A stretch of 64,000 bases of DNA, from assembly GCA_945643635.1 (NCBI GenBank), contig CALZFC010000067.1:1560001-1624000 (forward strand), given 5' to 3'. Positions 43,827 through 55,350 of the stretch are shown here, piece after piece. Under the pieces are notes generated by a model. That model was not told the origin of the DNA and ran no database searches. It worked only from the letters and a program-made list of their open reading frames with translations. The number at the start of each line of letters is the position of its first letter. Positions within the stretch are counted from its first letter, which is position 1. The DNA is from Allodiplogaster sudhausi (Eukaryota; Nematoda; Chromadorea; Rhabditida; Diplogasteridae). A program made the position numbers and the translations under genes.

Positions 43827-45451
43827 ATATATATTTATTGATGCTTAAATAAAACAATTTCAGAATAAGTGATAATTAGATAAATAAAAATTACAAGTTA
43901 CAAAATTAGAAGAATTAAATGAACTTAAAGTAAAATCTTCCATTTTTCGTAGGCATAGTCCATAAATCGATTGCGTCTTCTGTTTACTGTAGAATCGCCA
44001 CATACTGTGGGAGGCGCGCATGTCTTGCGGAAGGCAGAGGAGTCGGTCGTTGTGGTGCCGAATCCCAAATAGTAAAAATTTATGAACAAAATGGCTCTCT
44101 AGAAAGAAAAAAATATGTTTTTATTCTCATTTTATTTATTTAAAAAAAATTGCCACGAAGAATCCCATAACGGATGAGATCTGAGGCGCCGCGGCCAGTG
44201 ATGTTCTCCTCGAACACCAAAGTGTGATGGAGAAGAAAGTGAATGAGAGAATGAGATAAGCGAGCAGGAGCGAGAGTGAAAGAGACAGAGTGAAGGAGAG
44301 AAGGAGAGACAGAGAGGGAGAGAATCAGAGAGAGAGATAGAGAGAGAGAGAAGGTGAGAAAAAAGAAGAGAGAATGAGAGAGAGAGAGTGAGAAAAGAGA
44401 CAGCTACTGAGATACAGAAGAGAGTAGTTTTATTCGCAGATTACTTCTAAAAACTGTTGCCGCTTGAGGTATTGATGCTATAAATTCCATTCAGTTCTCG
44501 CTGACATATTCTACCTCTGCCTTCATCTTCTATCAAAAGTGACCAGGTGGTTTTGATATTTGATCGGTCAATAAAGCGAAACGGAGCGGAAAACTCCTGT
44601 TCGATCTTCAGTTGCGATTCCTTAATATTTCTTACAGATCATGAGAATGCTTGCTCTAGCATTTCGAGACGACTAATCGGAGGAGCCAGCACTGGGAACG
44701 AAAGCAGTCAGTGTGGAGGCAGCGGGCAGATCTTGAGAAGGAGAGAGTGAGTGAGAGGGAGAACAGAGAAAGCGAGTAAAAGAAAGAGAAAAGTGAGAGA
44801 ACAGTTAATGAATTAGAGAGCGAGAAAAAGAGAGAGACTGAGAGAGCTTGAGAGATGGTGAGAGAAAAGAGAAAAAAAATAGAGAGAAAATAAAGAATGT
44901 GGAGTGAGCCCTATCTCATCAGACAAGAATGGTGACGCTTTCATCCTTGACATGGATACGTGAACGGTGACGATTGGAAAGGTATGAATCGGGAAAAATT
45001 ATCTTAAAAAAAAGTAAAAATTCAAAAAAAAATTAAATTAAATTATACAAACATATTCTCCATGTGCAATTTCATAAGTTTATAGTAAGAAAAATTTTAC
45101 AGCAAGCATAAAGTATGTGTTTTTTTTAAATCAAAATACATAATAACAAAGAAGTCATAATGCAAAAATTGTTATGTGTATTTCCCAAAAATCAGTGAGA
45201 CATGACTTCTGAAGATCGACGATGAGAGATTTGCGCGAAAGAAATGTGATCGTTCGCGAAGAGAGCGGCGCAGAGATCAAAATAGAAATGCCCTTGCAAT
45301 GTAAGGCGGCCGAGAAGGCGAGGGCAAGAATTTCTGTTACTTTTCTTTAAAAAATAATTTGTGCTCACTCCAAGGATGTACTCGTTGGTGTTCTTCTTCT
45401 CATCTTCGATGCCTTCAAGGGAGGCCAAAGTGTAGCCGATCATAGTCCTAT
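43827..45451. repeat. Duplicated module block, copy 4
   Basis: Resumes the module order interrupted at 33592: an AATAAGTGATAATTAG segment, AAAATCTTCCAT (43934), GGCGCGCATGTCTTGCGG (44010), ATGAACAAAATGGCTCTC (44081), a GA tract (44240-44400), a GGTCAATAAAGCGAAA module (44566), GAGCCAGCACTGGGAACG (44682), a second GA tract, the ATGACTTCT segment (45203) and the minus-strand exon-like segment (45370-45447). No intact gene. Confidence 0.6.
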
Positions 45452-45453
45452 TG

Positions 45454-45496
<43 letters not shown>

Positions 45497-45501
45497 ATGA
45501 A

Positions 45502-45548
<47 letters not shown>

Positions 45549-45589
45549 ACAAACAAATGAATAAATAAATAAATAAATAAACAAATGAA

Positions 45590-45620
<31 letters not shown>

Positions 45621-45735
45621 ACAAATGAATAGATAAATAAATAAATAAACAAATGAATAAATAAATAAATAAATAAATTAATTAATTAATTAATTAATTA
45701 ATTAATTAATTAAGGAATAAATAAATAAATAAATA
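45452..45735. repeat. (AAAT)n microsatellite with (TTAA)n stretch
   Basis: Nearly pure AAAT units with CAAA/TGAA interruptions from 45452, an ATTA-type run at 45676-45712, and AAAT again to about 45735. Long Leu/Phe/Ile/Tyr frames on the minus strand are artefacts of the repeat. Confidence 0.95.
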
Positions 45736-46777
45736 TCTTTATCTATTTATTTAATTGTTTGATTTCTAACTTGCCACCGGTTACTGTGAGAGGCGCGCAT
45801 GTCTTGCGGTTGGCAGAAGAGTCGGCAGTTGTGGTCCCATATCCCTAATTGTAAAAATTGATGAACAAAAGTGGCTCTCTACAAAGAAAAATATGTTTTT
45901 TTTCTCTCATTTTATTTTATTTATTTTAAAAATTAGCAAATAAAAAATTGAAATTATTCGCACCAATCCGTGCAGAATCTCATGGCGGTAGTGATCTAAT
46001 TGTAAGGCGCCGCCTCCAGCGAGGTGGGGAAGAATGTGAATGATAGAGTGTGTGTGAGAGAGAGAGAGCAGGAGAGGAGTGAAAGAGAAAGAGTGAGGGA
46101 GAAAAGGAGAGACAGAGAGAGAGAGAGAGCATGAGAGAAGGCAAGAAAAGAAGAGAGAATGAGAGAGAATGATTAACAAATTAGTTCAAAAAACTAGTGC
46201 CACTTGAGGTATTGACGCACAGTTCTCGCTGACACATTATGCATCCGCCATTGCTTATCAAAAGCGACCCGGTGGTTTTGATATATTTGCTCGGTCAATA
46301 GAGCGAAATGGAATACAACATCTCCGCTTGGTCGCTCTCTCATGCTCGTTTTCTCCTTACTTCGCAGGTCGCAACTAACCGCAGTAATTTAAATTTCACA
46401 TCAAAATATGTTATTTCGCTTGAATTAATTTATTCGATGATCACGTTTCTTTAATAGAGTATATTGTTTTTGATATTTCCTCTTTCAAGCAGCCTACCTG
46501 GCCTCTTTTCTGTCATATTCATGTAAAGAGTCGTCTGAAGATTCTGCCCTTTTATTTACCTTCCTCGTCTTTACCAATGATGATACTATTTCAAGATTGC
46601 ACACGACCCTTCCGCTCTCATCAATGTTGCAATTATGTATTCCGAGAACACCGCAATAATTGCCTCCTTTATGCTTCTCAGCGGAGCATCTCGGGGACGA
46701 GCGAGTGTTGTCGACATGTTTTTTTAGTTGTTGTTTTCATTGGAGTGTCTTTGATGAAAAACTACTTTCTACTTTAG
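45736..46777. repeat. Module block and 5' flank of the 33-unit exon
   Basis: 45770-46330 holds another pass of the modules (GGCGCGCATGTCTTGCGG at 45791, GGTCAATAGAGCGAAA at 46293). From about 46340 to 46777 the sequence (CGCAGGTCGCAACTAACCGC, AAGATTGCACACGACCC, GTGTTGTCGACATGTTTTTT) is paralogous to 58350-58759. No signal-peptide or Cys-rich exon is found in it. Confidence 0.65.
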
Positions 46778-48398
46778 ATGCTGCAAGTGTCGCAAGAGAA
46801 GAGAATGCGCAGTCGAGGGAGAAGGAGCGCGGGCAGCAACGGAGATGCCTGAAGCGGATGCGAAGAGTGCGAGCGAGAAGAAGGAGAACGAAGAGGAGAC
46901 GAAGCCAATCTCCGCCACTGAGAAGAAGGAGAGCGAAGAGGAGACGAAGCCAGTCTCCCCCACTGAGAAGAAGGAGAGCGAAGAGGAGACGAAGCCAGTC
47001 TCCGCCACTGAGAAGAAGGAGAGCGAAGAGGAGACGAAGCCAGTCTCAGCCACTGAGAAGAAGGAGAACGAAAAGGAGACGAAGCCAGTCTCCGCCACTG
47101 AGAAGAAGGAGAGCGAAGAGGAGACGAAGCCAGTCTCCGCCACTGAGAAGAAGGAGAGCGAAGAGGAGACGAAGCCAGTCTCCGCCACTGAGAAGAAGGA
47201 GAGCGAAGAGGAGACGAAGCCAGTCTCCGCCACTGAGAAGAAGGAGAGCGAAGAGGAGACGAAGCCAGTCTCCGCCACTGAGAAGAAGGAGAGCGAAGAG
47301 GAGACGAAGCCAGTCTCCGCCACTGAGAAGAAGGAGAGCGAAGAGGAGACGAAGAGAGTCTCCGCCACTGAGAAGAAGGATAGCGAAGAGGAGACGAAGC
47401 CAGTCTCCGCCACTGAAAAGAAGGAGAGCGAAGAGGAGACGAAGCCAGTCTCCGCCACTGAGAAGAAGGAGAGCGAAGAGGAGACGAAGCCAGTCTCAGC
47501 CACTGAGAAGAAGGAGAACGAAAAGGAGACGAAGCCAGTCTCCGCCACTGAGAAGAAGGAGAGCGAAGAGGAGACGAAGCCAGTCTCCGCCACTGAGAAG
47601 AAGGAGAGCGAAGAGGAGACGAAGCCAGTCTCCGCCACTGAGAAGAAGGAGAGCGAAGAGGAGACGAAGCCAGTCTCCGCCACTGAGAAGAAGGAGAGCG
47701 AAGAGGAGACGAAGCCAGTCTCCGCCACTGAGAAGAAGGAGAGCGAAGAGGAGACGAAGCCAGTCTCCGCCACTGAGAAGAAGGAGAGCGAAGAGGAGAC
47801 GAAGAGAGTCTCCGCCACTGAGAAGAAGGATAGCGAAGAGGAGACGAAGCCAGTCTCCGCCACTGAAAAGAAGGAGAGCGAAGAGGAGACGAAGCCAGTC
47901 TCCGCCACTGAGAAGAAGGAGAGCGAAGAGGAGACGAAGCCAGTCTCCGCCACTGAGAAGAAGGAGAGCGAAGAGGAGACGAAGCCAGTCTCCGCCACTG
48001 AGAAGAAGGAGAGCGAAGAGGAGACGAAGCCAGTCTCCGCCACTGAGAAGAAGGAGAGCGAAGAGGAGACGAAGCCAGTCTCCGCCACTGAGAAGAAGGA
48101 GAGCGAAGAGGAGACGAAGAGAGTCTCCGCCACTGAGAAGAAGGATAGCGAAGAGGAGACGAAGCCAGTCTCCGCCACTGAGAAGAAAGAGAGCGAAGAG
48201 GAGACGAAGAGAGTCTCCGCCACTGAAAAGAAGGAGAGCGAAGAGGAGACGAAGCCAGTCTCAGCCACTGAGAAGAAGGAGAGCGAAGAGGAGACGAAGA
48301 GAGTCTCCGCCACTGAGAAGAAGGACAGCGAAGAGGAGACGAAGCCAGTCTCCGCCACTCAGCGACCCCTTCTCTGGCGATTCCATAGCCGTGCATAG
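46778..48398 (+). CDS. Terminal exon with 33 units of a 45-bp coding repeat
   Basis: An intact acceptor (CTACTTTAG, ending 46777) precedes A-TGC-TGC-AAG-TGT, the same start as the fourth exon of the cysteine-rich gene. The frame reads CAVEGEGARAATEMPEADAKSAS, then 33 uninterrupted 15-residue units (consensus EKKESEEETKPVSAT) and the end RPLLWRFHSRA with TAG at 48396-48398. The matching start and end of the single-unit copy at 26080-26260 identify this frame as the coding one. The product would be a long, low-complexity, highly charged and probably disordered tail with many acidic serines suited to CK2-type phosphorylation. No upstream Cys-rich exons are seen nearby, so it may be an orphan exon or be spliced to distant exons. 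Confidence 0.55.
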
Positions 48399-49730
48399 AT
48401 CTCTCTTTCGTGACAATCCGGGGTACTCATTGTGTATTTATTGAATGATAACACTCTATGTATTTATTGAATGATAAATATGAGAATACGCATTTTACAA
48501 GTGTTCTTGAAAATAAGTCGAAAAAATTCAAGTCATATATCGAATAGACAGTATTGAACAAACACATTAAAACTGTTCTAATTAGCTTGTCAGTATACAA
48601 TAATGCATTTCGTCACTACATACATAGTGCTAGGGTATTTGCACATTTTAATTGTTTAAAGTTTTTTAATCTGTAAAATTAAGTCATTAATGGGTATTTC
48701 AAAGGCCAGCACGGATAAAGATTTAATAGGAAAGAGTAGTTTCCATTTGAAGATTACTTCTTAAAAAAAATTCTCGCTGACACATTCTGCGTCCGCCTTC
48801 ATCTTCCGTTATCAAACAACAAATTATCAATAGTGAACCGGTGGTTTTGATAATTGCTCGATCAATAAAGCGAAATTTAACGGAGACCTCTCGTTCTGTC
48901 TGCGAGCGCTAGTGGTTTCATAATATTTCCTACAGATCTCGAAAATGCTTGCTCTAGCATTTCGCGACGACACGTCCCCTCGATGTTTTAGAAAGGAAAA
49001 TATGATATGCATTCATACATATGTATACACATATCAAACAGTTAGAAATAAGTAATATTCTGGATCTTTTGCATTACGCACTCCTTGAACCATAAAAAAA
49101 TGGAAGAGAAGCCCGAGAGAAAGAGCTTCCGCAGATAATTATGGTTCTTTATTGTATGATGCACGGCTTCGAGTGAAATGAGAATCACTTTATACCCCCC
49201 TGCCCTTCCAGAGTCAAATCACTTTGGCATCGAAGGATGATACTCGATTCGAGCCACGAGTCAAGGCTGCATCGCTGACTCTTTGCAAGCATTTTTTTTT
49301 TATATTAGAATGAAATTTAGTAATAATAGAAAATTAAAATTTTGCAGAGTTTCTTCTTTACGAACATGTCTTCGCTGACTTTTTTCGATAAAATTGGCGG
49401 AGGCATCGAAAAAAGTCAGTTAAGACGTGTTTGTAAAGAACGCCGTTCTTACAAACATATGTACATACATACATACAAACACAATCAAATCATCTAATCA
49501 TAGGTATGTATGAAAGGATGATATGTAAGTGACAGAAAGCGAGAGATAGAGAGAGAAAGAGAGATTTCTATCGTCGTAACAATATTTTATTTAAAAAATC
49601 GGAATATAAATATGTAACCTCTCCTAAATTTTTAATATCATTTTAAATCTATTTCAATTCTCATTCCACTATTTATTTATTTATTTTAATAAATCTCGAT
49701 TATTAGCTTTGCTCAAACCGATCAATGTCT
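48399..49730. repeat. 3' flank of the 33-unit exon and module block, copy 5
   Basis: 48420-48760 is paralogous to the 3' flank of the cysteine-rich gene (26280-26450 joined to 28827-29000) and holds the transposon-free site (TTAA at about 48566). Modules follow: TTCTCGCTGACACATTCTGC (48771), the GATCAATAAAGCGAAA motif (48860), GCTCTAGCATTTCGCGACGACA (48952), ATCACTTTGGCATCG (49221), then 49550-49660, which is similar to the sequence before the Polinton. No gene. Confidence 0.65.
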
Positions 49731-49770
49731 GACAGCTGTCCTATATAAGCCTATTTAGTCTGAGAACCAC
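49731..49770 (+). promoter_or_regulatory. TATA/E-box promoter-like block, copy 1
   Basis: GACAGCTGTC (palindrome with an E-box CAGCTG) is followed two bases later by TATATAAGCC and then AACCACCGGGC and TTCGTTTGACCAAAC. The same order occurs at 51930, 52639 and 60452. No coding exon is recognised directly downstream. Confidence 0.5.
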
Positions 49771-51590
49771 CGGGCAATATTCATTCGTTTGACCAAACCG
49801 TATTTTCGTTAAAAATTTGTTTAAAAATTAATTACAGTTATTGGCAAGTTTAATTTCAACTTTCACAAAAGGGCTCCAAATGAATAGAATTAGCATGGTT
49901 AAAATACGATAAGAATATAAAGAAAAGTAGATAGAACTATAATACATCATTCAGCGTTTTATTATTGATGCAATAAGTATTTTTGGCGGGTAGATGAAAC
50001 CTTCAAACTTAGATTCTTTATATTTATTTATCTATCAATTAATGTGACTATAAATGAAGAGGCAATTTCAGTCATTATTAACAGTGTCCTGCACGGATAA
50101 AGATCTACTGTGAAAGAGTAGCTGAACATTTGCAGATTACTTCTAAAATTGGCTCCACTTGAGGGATTGAAGTGCTGATAAATGCCAAACAATGTTCGCT
50201 GACAAATTCTGTCGATTCCTAAACGGACAAACTTATCAAAAGAGACCTATTGGTTTTGAAATTTGTTCAGTCAATAAAGCGAAACGGAACGGAGCACCTC
50301 CGCTGGTCTCTTCTTCCCACGTTGAAGGTTACATAATATCCTCTAGAGAATGCTCACTAGCATTTTACATCGACACGTTCCTGCTCTCTCCATCAGAACG
50401 ACGGATTTTTCAATTCCGTCCCGGTGTGGTTTTTATGGCAAGCCCTGTCAACAATAAAGCGAAGCGGAACGAACATTTCCGGTGTTCTATCGTATATATT
50501 TTATTTAAAAAGAAATTGTAGTAAACAATGCCCAGGTATCGGAAGAAAAGTCAGATAGCGAGGCCGCGAACCGTCTGGTACATAGGTAATTTTCTGGATC
50601 TTTTGCATTACGCACTTCTCTTGGAGCAATAAAAAAAAGGAAGAAAGCAACGTGAAAGTGCTTCCGTTGACTAGACAAAAGGAGACAAAATGATAATTAT
50701 TACTCGTTGGCGTTTTTCCGCTCATCGTCATCATCGCTGCCTCCAAGGGAGGCGCTACCAAAGTGTCGCCGAGCATAGTCCTAAAGTAAAAAAAAATAAA
50801 TATATAAATTTATTTATTTACTTGTTTGATGCTTAAATAAAAGAATTAAAAAATGTTAAAAAAAAAAATAAAATAATTAAAAAAAGTAAAATGTTCCTTG
50901 GCTTCGTAGACTTGTTGTTAGTCCATGAATCGATTGCGTCTTCTGGTTACTGTAGAATCACCACTTGCAATCGGTTACTGTAGCCGGCGCGCATGTCTTG
51001 CGGTAGACATAGAAGTGGGCCTTTGCGGTGCCGAATCCCTAATAGTAAGAAGAATTTACTAACAAAATGGCTCTCTACAAAGAAAGATATGTTTTTGTTT
51101 TCATTTAATGTTTTTAATTGCAAAAAACAAATTGAAAGAATTCGTGCCAACCCGTGTAGAATCTCATGACGGAAGAGATCAAGGGCGCCTTGCTAGCGAA
51201 GTACTCCTCGAACACCATAGTATGAGAAAGAAGAAAGTGAATGCGAGAGTGTGTGAGAGAGAAGAAGAGAGAGAATGCAAAGAGAATGAGGAAGAGAGAG
51301 TGAGGAATGAGACAGCTAGTGAGATACAGAAGAGATAATGGGACTGGGAAAGATCGAGAGAACTCATCCTCCACCGAATGATATTTGTGCAGACGGCGAT
51401 TTGCACTGCAGGTGGCTTGGTTTTTTTAAATTACTTTTCTTTTGCCAAAATATTATTGCGGTTTTTATAGTTTTGTTTGAAAATTCAGATAATAAACATA
51501 AACAGCTGTATTTGTTTAAAATTAAAATAAAAATAATAAAAATATATGACCTTTGCATCAAATGAAGAATGGCTTAGAAGTCACCATTAG
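49771..51590. repeat. Module block, copies 6 and 7
   Basis: Includes TTAGCATGGTTAAAATACGATA (49888; again 53144), a CAATAAAGCGAAACGG motif (50272), a 50285-50490 segment about 90 percent similar to 57305-57505, a minus-strand exon-like segment (50700-50780), GGCGCGCATGTCTTGCGG (50987), ATGGCTCTCTACAAAG (51067) and a GA tract (51235-51330). No intact gene. Confidence 0.6.
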
Positions 51591-51929
51591 TGAGGAGTCG
51601 AAACGGTCATTGAATTCGATCTCTCTCTCCCTCTCTCTCTCTCTCTGTCTCTCTCTCTCTCTCGTTCGCATCTCACTGCCCATTAACGATACTAAACACT
51701 AAACAACCGGCGCGGATCACGAAAAATACTTGGGTACCGGCGCCAGCGTATGAGAGGAAGATAGTTGAGAGAGAGAGATTTTTCAATCGTCTTGGCAATA
51801 TTTTATTTCCAAAAGTCGGAATATAAATATTTAGCATCTCCTAAATTTTTGTATCATTTGAAATCTACTTCAATTATAATTTCAGTATGTATTTATCTTC
51901 ATCGGCGAGATTCAAATGGATCGATTTCT

Positions 51930-51975
51930 GACAGCTGTCCTACATATATAAGCCTAGTCAATTCGTTGAAAACCA
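51930..51975 (+). promoter_or_regulatory. TATA/E-box promoter-like block, copy 2
   Basis: GACAGCTGTC at 51930-51939, then TATATAAGCC from about 51945, and AAAACCACCGGGCCG at 51970. Downstream lies a CT tract (52040-52155) ending CTCTCTAAACTAA, then TTTCTTCTGGAGC (also 52929), resembling a first-intron/exon layout, but no frame is conserved. Confidence 0.5.
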
Positions 51976-52638
51976 CCGGGCCGTTATCAATTCGTTTGAC
52001 CAAACGACATTTTCGGTAAATTTTTTTTTATTAATCACAGTTATTTACTCTCTCTACCTCTCTATTTCTCTGTATCTCTCTTTCTCGATGTCTCTTTCTC
52101 GTTCTCTCTCTCTCTCTCTTTGTCTCGCTCTCTCTCTCTTTCTAGCTCTCTCTAAACTAATTTCTTCCTTTGGATTGATTTCTTCTGGAGCCGCAAACGA
52201 GGCTGGGTATTTCTCTGCAAACTGTTTTTTTTTATCTTTTAATTTCTATGGAATGCATTGGCAGATATTGGATCGCCGCAATAATACACAATATCATAGG
52301 TATTAAAGGATGATATGAGCGTGAGAGAGAGAGAGCGGGAAAGAAGAGAGAATAAGGGAGAGAGTGAGGAATGAGACAGCTAGTGAGATACAGAAGAGAT
52401 AATGAGAATGGGGAAGATCGAGACATCTCATCCTCCACCGTCTGATATGTGTTGCATCTAATGAAGCATGGCTTGGGAGTCGCCATCAGTGAAGATTCGC
52501 AGCGGCCATTGGCGACGTGTAAATTCGATCCCTCTCCCTCTCTCGCTCTCTCTCTCTCTCTCTCGCCTCTCACTGCCCTTTAACCGCACCATTTCACTAT
52601 TTATTTATCTTCACCGTCAACAATATTGATCAATTTCT

Positions 52639-52690
52639 GACAGCTGTCCTATATAAGCCTAGTCAATTCGTTGAAAACCACCGGGCCGTG
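52639..52690 (+). promoter_or_regulatory. TATA/E-box promoter-like block, copy 3
   Basis: GACAGCTGTC, then TATATAAGCCTAGTCAATTCG and AAAACCACCGGGCCGTGATCAA. Only 709 bp separate it from copy 2, so 51890-52600 looks like a local tandem duplication with GA and CT tracts between. Confidence 0.5.
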
Positions 52691-53338
52691 ATCAAATCGT
52701 TTGAAAAAAAACCTATATTTTCTTTAAAAAAAATTTTATTACAGCTATTTACTGTCTCTCTCTCTCTCTTTATCTAGCTCCCTATTTCTCTGTATCTCTC
52801 TTTCTCGTTCTCTTTATCTCTCTTTCTCGCTCCATATATCTCTCTTTCTCGCAATCTCTCTCTCTACCACTCTGTCTTGCTCTGTCTCTTTCTCGCTCTC
52901 TCTAAACTAACTTCTTCCATCGGATTGATTTCTTCTGGAGCAGAAAAACCAGGCTGGCGGATGTCTCTGAACTATTTTCTATCTTTTCTTTTCTGTGTAT
53001 GCAATGCATAGGCAGAGAAAAGTGGATAGCCGCAATAATACACTAGTGTGCATTAATGCGGTTGTGGCAGCTGCTGATGAGTTTTTTTTCTCAATTGCAA
53101 GTTTACTTTTAACTTTCTCAAAATGGCTCCAAATGTATTTAGACTTAGCATGGTTAAAATACGATAGGAATGTAAAGAAAAGTAGATAGAACCGTAATAC
53201 ATTCTACGGTTTTGATCATAATTTACCACATTAAAAGTATGATTGTTTTTCCTAAAACAAAAAAAAAGAATAACTTGCTCTGTCCAAGGATGAATTCTTC
53301 GATACCTTCGGCGCTTCCAAAGTGTAGCCAAGCATTGT

Positions 53339-53386
53339 CCTAAAATAAATGTAATATATATATATATATATTACATTTATTTTAGG
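53339..53386. repeat. Perfect 48-bp palindrome
   Basis: CCTAAAATAAATGTAATATATATA is followed immediately by its exact reverse complement with no spacer, so a cruciform could form. Confidence 0.9.
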
Positions 53387-54112
53387 AATAAATATATATA
53401 TATATATTTATTTATTTATTTATTTATCTATTTATTTATTTATTTATTTAGTTATTTATTTAATTGTTTTATGCTTAAATAAATGAATTGTTTCAAAATA
53501 AGTAAATAATTGCAAAAGTAAAAATTACAAGTTATAAAGTTAGAAAAATTAAATGAAATTAATGTAAAATCTCTCTTTGGTTCGTAGGCATAGTCCATGG
53601 CCGTTGCGGTGCCGAATTTTTTTTTCATTTTATTTATTTAAAAATTGCAAAGAAAAAATTGAAAGAATTCGTGCCAACCCCATAGAATCTCATGACGGAA
53701 GAGATCAAAGGCGCCGCGCCTGCGAAGTACTCCTCGAACATCAACGTATGAGTTAGAAGAAAGTGAATGCGAGAGTGTGTGAGAGAGAAGGAGAGAGAGA
53801 GAGAAAGCGAAAAAGAAGAGAGAGAATGAGGGAGAGAGAGCGAGGAATGAGACAGCTAGTGAGATACAGAAGAGATAATGAGTATGGGAAAGGTCGAGAC
53901 TGCTCATCCTCCACCGTCTAATATTTGTGCAGACGGCGACTCGCACTGCAGGTGTTGTGGGTTTTAAAAATTACTTTTCATTTGCTAAAATATTATTCAG
54001 GTTTTTAGATTTTTGTTCGAAAATGCAGATAATAAACATTAACTGCTGTATATGTTAAAAAAAAAAAAGCCTGGCTTGGGAGTCGCGGCCGTCATTGGCG
54101 ACTTGTAAATTC

Positions 54113-54152
<40 letters not shown>

Positions 54153-54181
54153 TCTCTCTCTCTTCTCTCTCTCTTCTCTCT

Positions 54182-54223
<42 letters not shown>

Positions 54224-54480
54224 GCCTCTCACTGTCCTTTAACCGTACTACACACTAAACAACCGGCGCGGGTCAGGAAAAATATGTACATATGTACATG
54301 GGTACCGGCTGCGCAATTTGGCTGGGATCGCGCTGCTGACAAAGACGAATGGCGTTCTTATAAACATATGTTCATACAAATACAATCAAATCATCGAATC
54401 ATAGGAATGGAAGAATGATATGTGAGTGAGAGAATGTGTAAGAGAGAGAAAGAGTGTGTGATTTTTCTATTTTATTTAAA

Positions 54481-54621
54481 AAGTCGTTTTCGCTGACAAA
54501 TTCTGTCGATTGCCAAACGGACTAACTTATCAAAAGCGTGCTCTGTCAATAAAGCGAAATGGAACGGAGCATCTCCGCTGTTCTCTCTATTCATTCTCGC
54601 TCTCTCTTTCTCTTTCTCTAC

Positions 54622-54661
<40 letters not shown>

Positions 54662-54761
54662 ACATCTCTTTGGTTCCTCTGTCCTTCTCTCCTCTCTCTC
54701 TCTCTCTCGCTCTCTCTCTCGCTCTTCTCCATCTCTTAGGTTCCTCTCTCCTTCACTCCTC

Positions 54762-54793
<32 letters not shown>

Positions 54794-55010
54794 GCCTCTC
54801 ACAGCCCCCTTTAACCGTATTAAACACTAAACAACCGGCGGTGCCGAAAGCGACCCGGTGGTTTTGAAATTTGCTCTGTGTGTGCCGGAGCATCTCTGTT
54901 GGTTTCTTCAATTGCATCCTTTTAGTCAGCGGAAACTCTTTCCCTCGGTCCTTTCTTTCATTTGATTACTTATGTCTAACTGTTTGATATGTATGTACAT
55001 TTGTTTGAAG
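54481..55010. repeat. Module fragments with CT tracts
   Basis: A GTCAATAAAGCGAAATGGAACGG module (54544) is followed by two CT tracts (54595-54660, 54690-54795) and a reversed flank GACTAGACAAA-like segment near 54920-54990. No gene. Confidence 0.55.
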
Positions 55011-55350
55011 AGAGTCTCTCTGTAAGACTCAAGCAGGCTTCAATTAACGCTTGCCCTAGGAAATTTTTGGAAATTTTTGTTTTTTTTCCATAACCCTGAA
55101 AACTTTATCAGGGATGCATCTAGTGTTCATAACCGATTTTTGGGGGTCAAAAAGTTTTCGAAAAATTTTTCCATTAGTTATAAGAAAAAATGTTCAAAAA
55201 GTTTCGAAGACTAAGGTTATAGTCAATATTTCTCAATAATTTTTTTACTGTTCGATTCCTTGTTCAAAACTACACAAAAAAGTCCCAGATGACCTTTTTC
55301 GAAAATTTATATGAGAATTGCATGGATATTGTTTTCTAAAAAGAAAGACC
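55011..55350. mobile_element. Decayed end of the TTAA foldback element family
   Basis: GAAGAGAGTCTCTCTGTAAG with TCAAGCAGGCTTC and TTGCCCTAGG at 55011-55066 matches the terminal block of the 26451-28822 element (GAGAGCCTCTCTGTAAGG, CAAGCAGCCTTC, TGCCCCGGGG). The following AT-rich 280 bp are similar in character to its arm but poorly aligned. No second end is seen. Confidence 0.5.

Larger units (their letters stand above)
51591..54480. repeat. Module block with CT tracts, copies 8 and 9
   Basis: Apart from the promoter-like blocks it holds CT tracts (51620-51665, 52530-52565, 54115-54225), GA tracts (52320-52350, 53770-53850), the paralogous GAGACAGCTAGTGAGATACAGAAGAGATAATG segments (52371, 53849), a minus-strand exon-like segment (53270-53339), an ATTT microsatellite (53407-53462) and GTACATGGGTACCGGC (51731-like, 54293). 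No intact gene. Confidence 0.6.

Noticed and set aside
45192..45652. Phe-Ile-Tyr-Leu repeat frames on the minus strand
   Set aside because: They are translations of the (AAAT)n microsatellite.
46660..48444. Overlapping long frames over the 45-bp array (Arg-rich RRRRAKRRRSQSPPL on plus; FVSSSLSFFSVAETG and RLASSPLRSPSSQW on minus)
   Set aside because: A 45-bp unit without stops opens several frames at once. Only the EKKESEEETKPVSAT frame is shared with the spliced single-unit exon and continues the upstream exon phase.
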